Assembly: GCA_963798455.1 (NCBI GenBank)
Contig: CAWCTD010000003.1
Coordinates: 3,038,001 to 3,102,000 of the forward strand
Direction of reading: 5' to 3'
DNA from: CAWCTD01 sp963798455
GTDB taxonomy: Bacteria; Acidobacteriota; Terriglobia; Bryobacterales; Bryobacteraceae
DNA length: 64,000 nt
This document shows, piece after piece, positions 63,769-64,000 of the stretch. The translations under genes and the position numbers were made by a program. Numbering within the stretch: the stretch's first letter is position 1; each line of letters opens with the position of its first letter. The notes under the pieces were generated by a model. The model did no database searches. It was not told the DNA's origin and worked only from the letters and a program-made list of their open reading frames with translations.

Positions 63769-64000
63769 TCACCTCGCGGCAGGCCTGGCGAGAGCGCCCG
63801 TGCTCTCGTCGAGGTCATTGACCAAATTGCCTTCCGCGTCATAGTGCTGATACTTGCTGCGCACGTGGTTGCCGATCAATGGTTTGTCGAACATCGGTGT
63901 GGGCGCGAAGTAGCCGTCCGGCACAGGGTAACTCGTGGTCACCAGGTGCTCCTTCACCACGGCCTCGTTCAGTTCGACTCCCAGGCCCGGCGTATCCGGG
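63769..64000 (-). CDS. Enolase-superfamily dehydratase, C-terminal end (partial)
   Basis: Only the last ~76 codons lie in the window. PDTPGLGVELNEAVVKEHL, then YPVPDGYFAPTPMFDKPLIG and the tail NLVNDLDESTGALARP match group A members of the tandem array (45582 and 47056). The rest is past the window edge. It precedes the aldolase by 14 bp on the same strand. Confidence 0.85.
   Translation of the reverse strand, partial: PDTPGLGVELNEAVVKEHLVTTSYPVPDGYFAPTPMFDKPLIGNHVRSKYQHYDAEGNLVNDLDESTGALARPAAR

Noticed and set aside
1..64000. CRISPR arrays, rRNA and tRNA genes
   Set aside because: No regularly spaced short repeats, rRNA-like sequence or tRNA cloverleaf was noticed on either strand; a covariance search would be needed to exclude small RNAs.

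Overview
The window looks like a chromosome segment of an acidobacterium, probably a Bryobacterales/Solibacter-like soil organism. Three things suggest this. The G+C content is high over most of the window. There are two very long TonB-dependent receptors of the Oar type, with an N-terminal carboxypeptidase-regulatory domain. Many periplasmic catabolic enzymes carry Tat signals. The lineage is inferred from gene style and was not tested.

Layout. 0-4.5 kb: end of an aspartokinase, a PpiD/SurA-type folding factor, a DedA membrane protein and a GT39-type glycosyltransferase. 4.6-7.2 kb: a secreted propeller-like protein and a convergent multipass membrane protein. 7.25-10.9 kb: four translationally coupled genes for surface glycan or amino-sugar synthesis (epimerase, methyltransferase, GT2, DegT aminotransferase). 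10.9-14.8 kb and 20.8-26.1 kb: debris zones with a truncated S41 peptidase, one complete IS (21169-22910) and a fragment of a close relative, an IS21 remnant, an internally deleted IS4-type transposase, a TolB-like fragment and a 1295-bp duplicated block. 12.2-20.8 kb: a frameshifted membrane regulator with malectin domains, a TonB receptor, and a frameshifted DUF6259-like glycosidase; the receptor and glycosidase have visibly lower G+C than their surroundings. 26.1-28.8 kb: RidA and a Tat-exported amidohydrolase (sugar-lactonase-like), divergent from a Tat-exported enolase-superfamily dehydratase. 28.9-36.0 kb: a TetR-controlled tripartite efflux operon with two EmrB copies and an embedded cytidylate-kinase-like gene. 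36.0-36.9 kb: a DUF4159 protein.

36.9-56.3 kb is one continuous minus-strand run of 14 genes. It begins with a TonB receptor, followed by five enolase-superfamily dehydratases in tandem (one frameshifted), a DapA-superfamily aldolase, a three-subunit PaoABC-like molybdenum aldehyde oxidoreductase, and MoeA, MoaA, MoaC and a MOSC-Mog fusion. Divergent from it is an intact membrane regulator with a winged-helix domain and two malectin domains, behind a near-consensus sigma-70 promoter. 58.2-62.3 kb: a MobA-like transferase and XdhC, divergent from a two-subunit molybdenum hydroxylase. 62.3-64 kb: a small secreted protein, a second DapA-like aldolase and the end of another dehydratase, cut by the window edge.

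How the genes may work together (inference). Oligosaccharide or sugar-acid substrate enters through the receptors and is sensed by the malectin regulators. It is then processed by Tat-exported enzymes in an order resembling a non-phosphorylative Entner-Doudoroff/Weimberg route: lactonase, sugar-acid dehydratases, 2-keto-3-deoxy-acid aldolase, aldehyde oxidoreductase, with cofactor supply encoded alongside. The unusual feature is that nearly every enzyme carries a twin-arginine export signal, so the whole pathway may run outside the cytoplasm.
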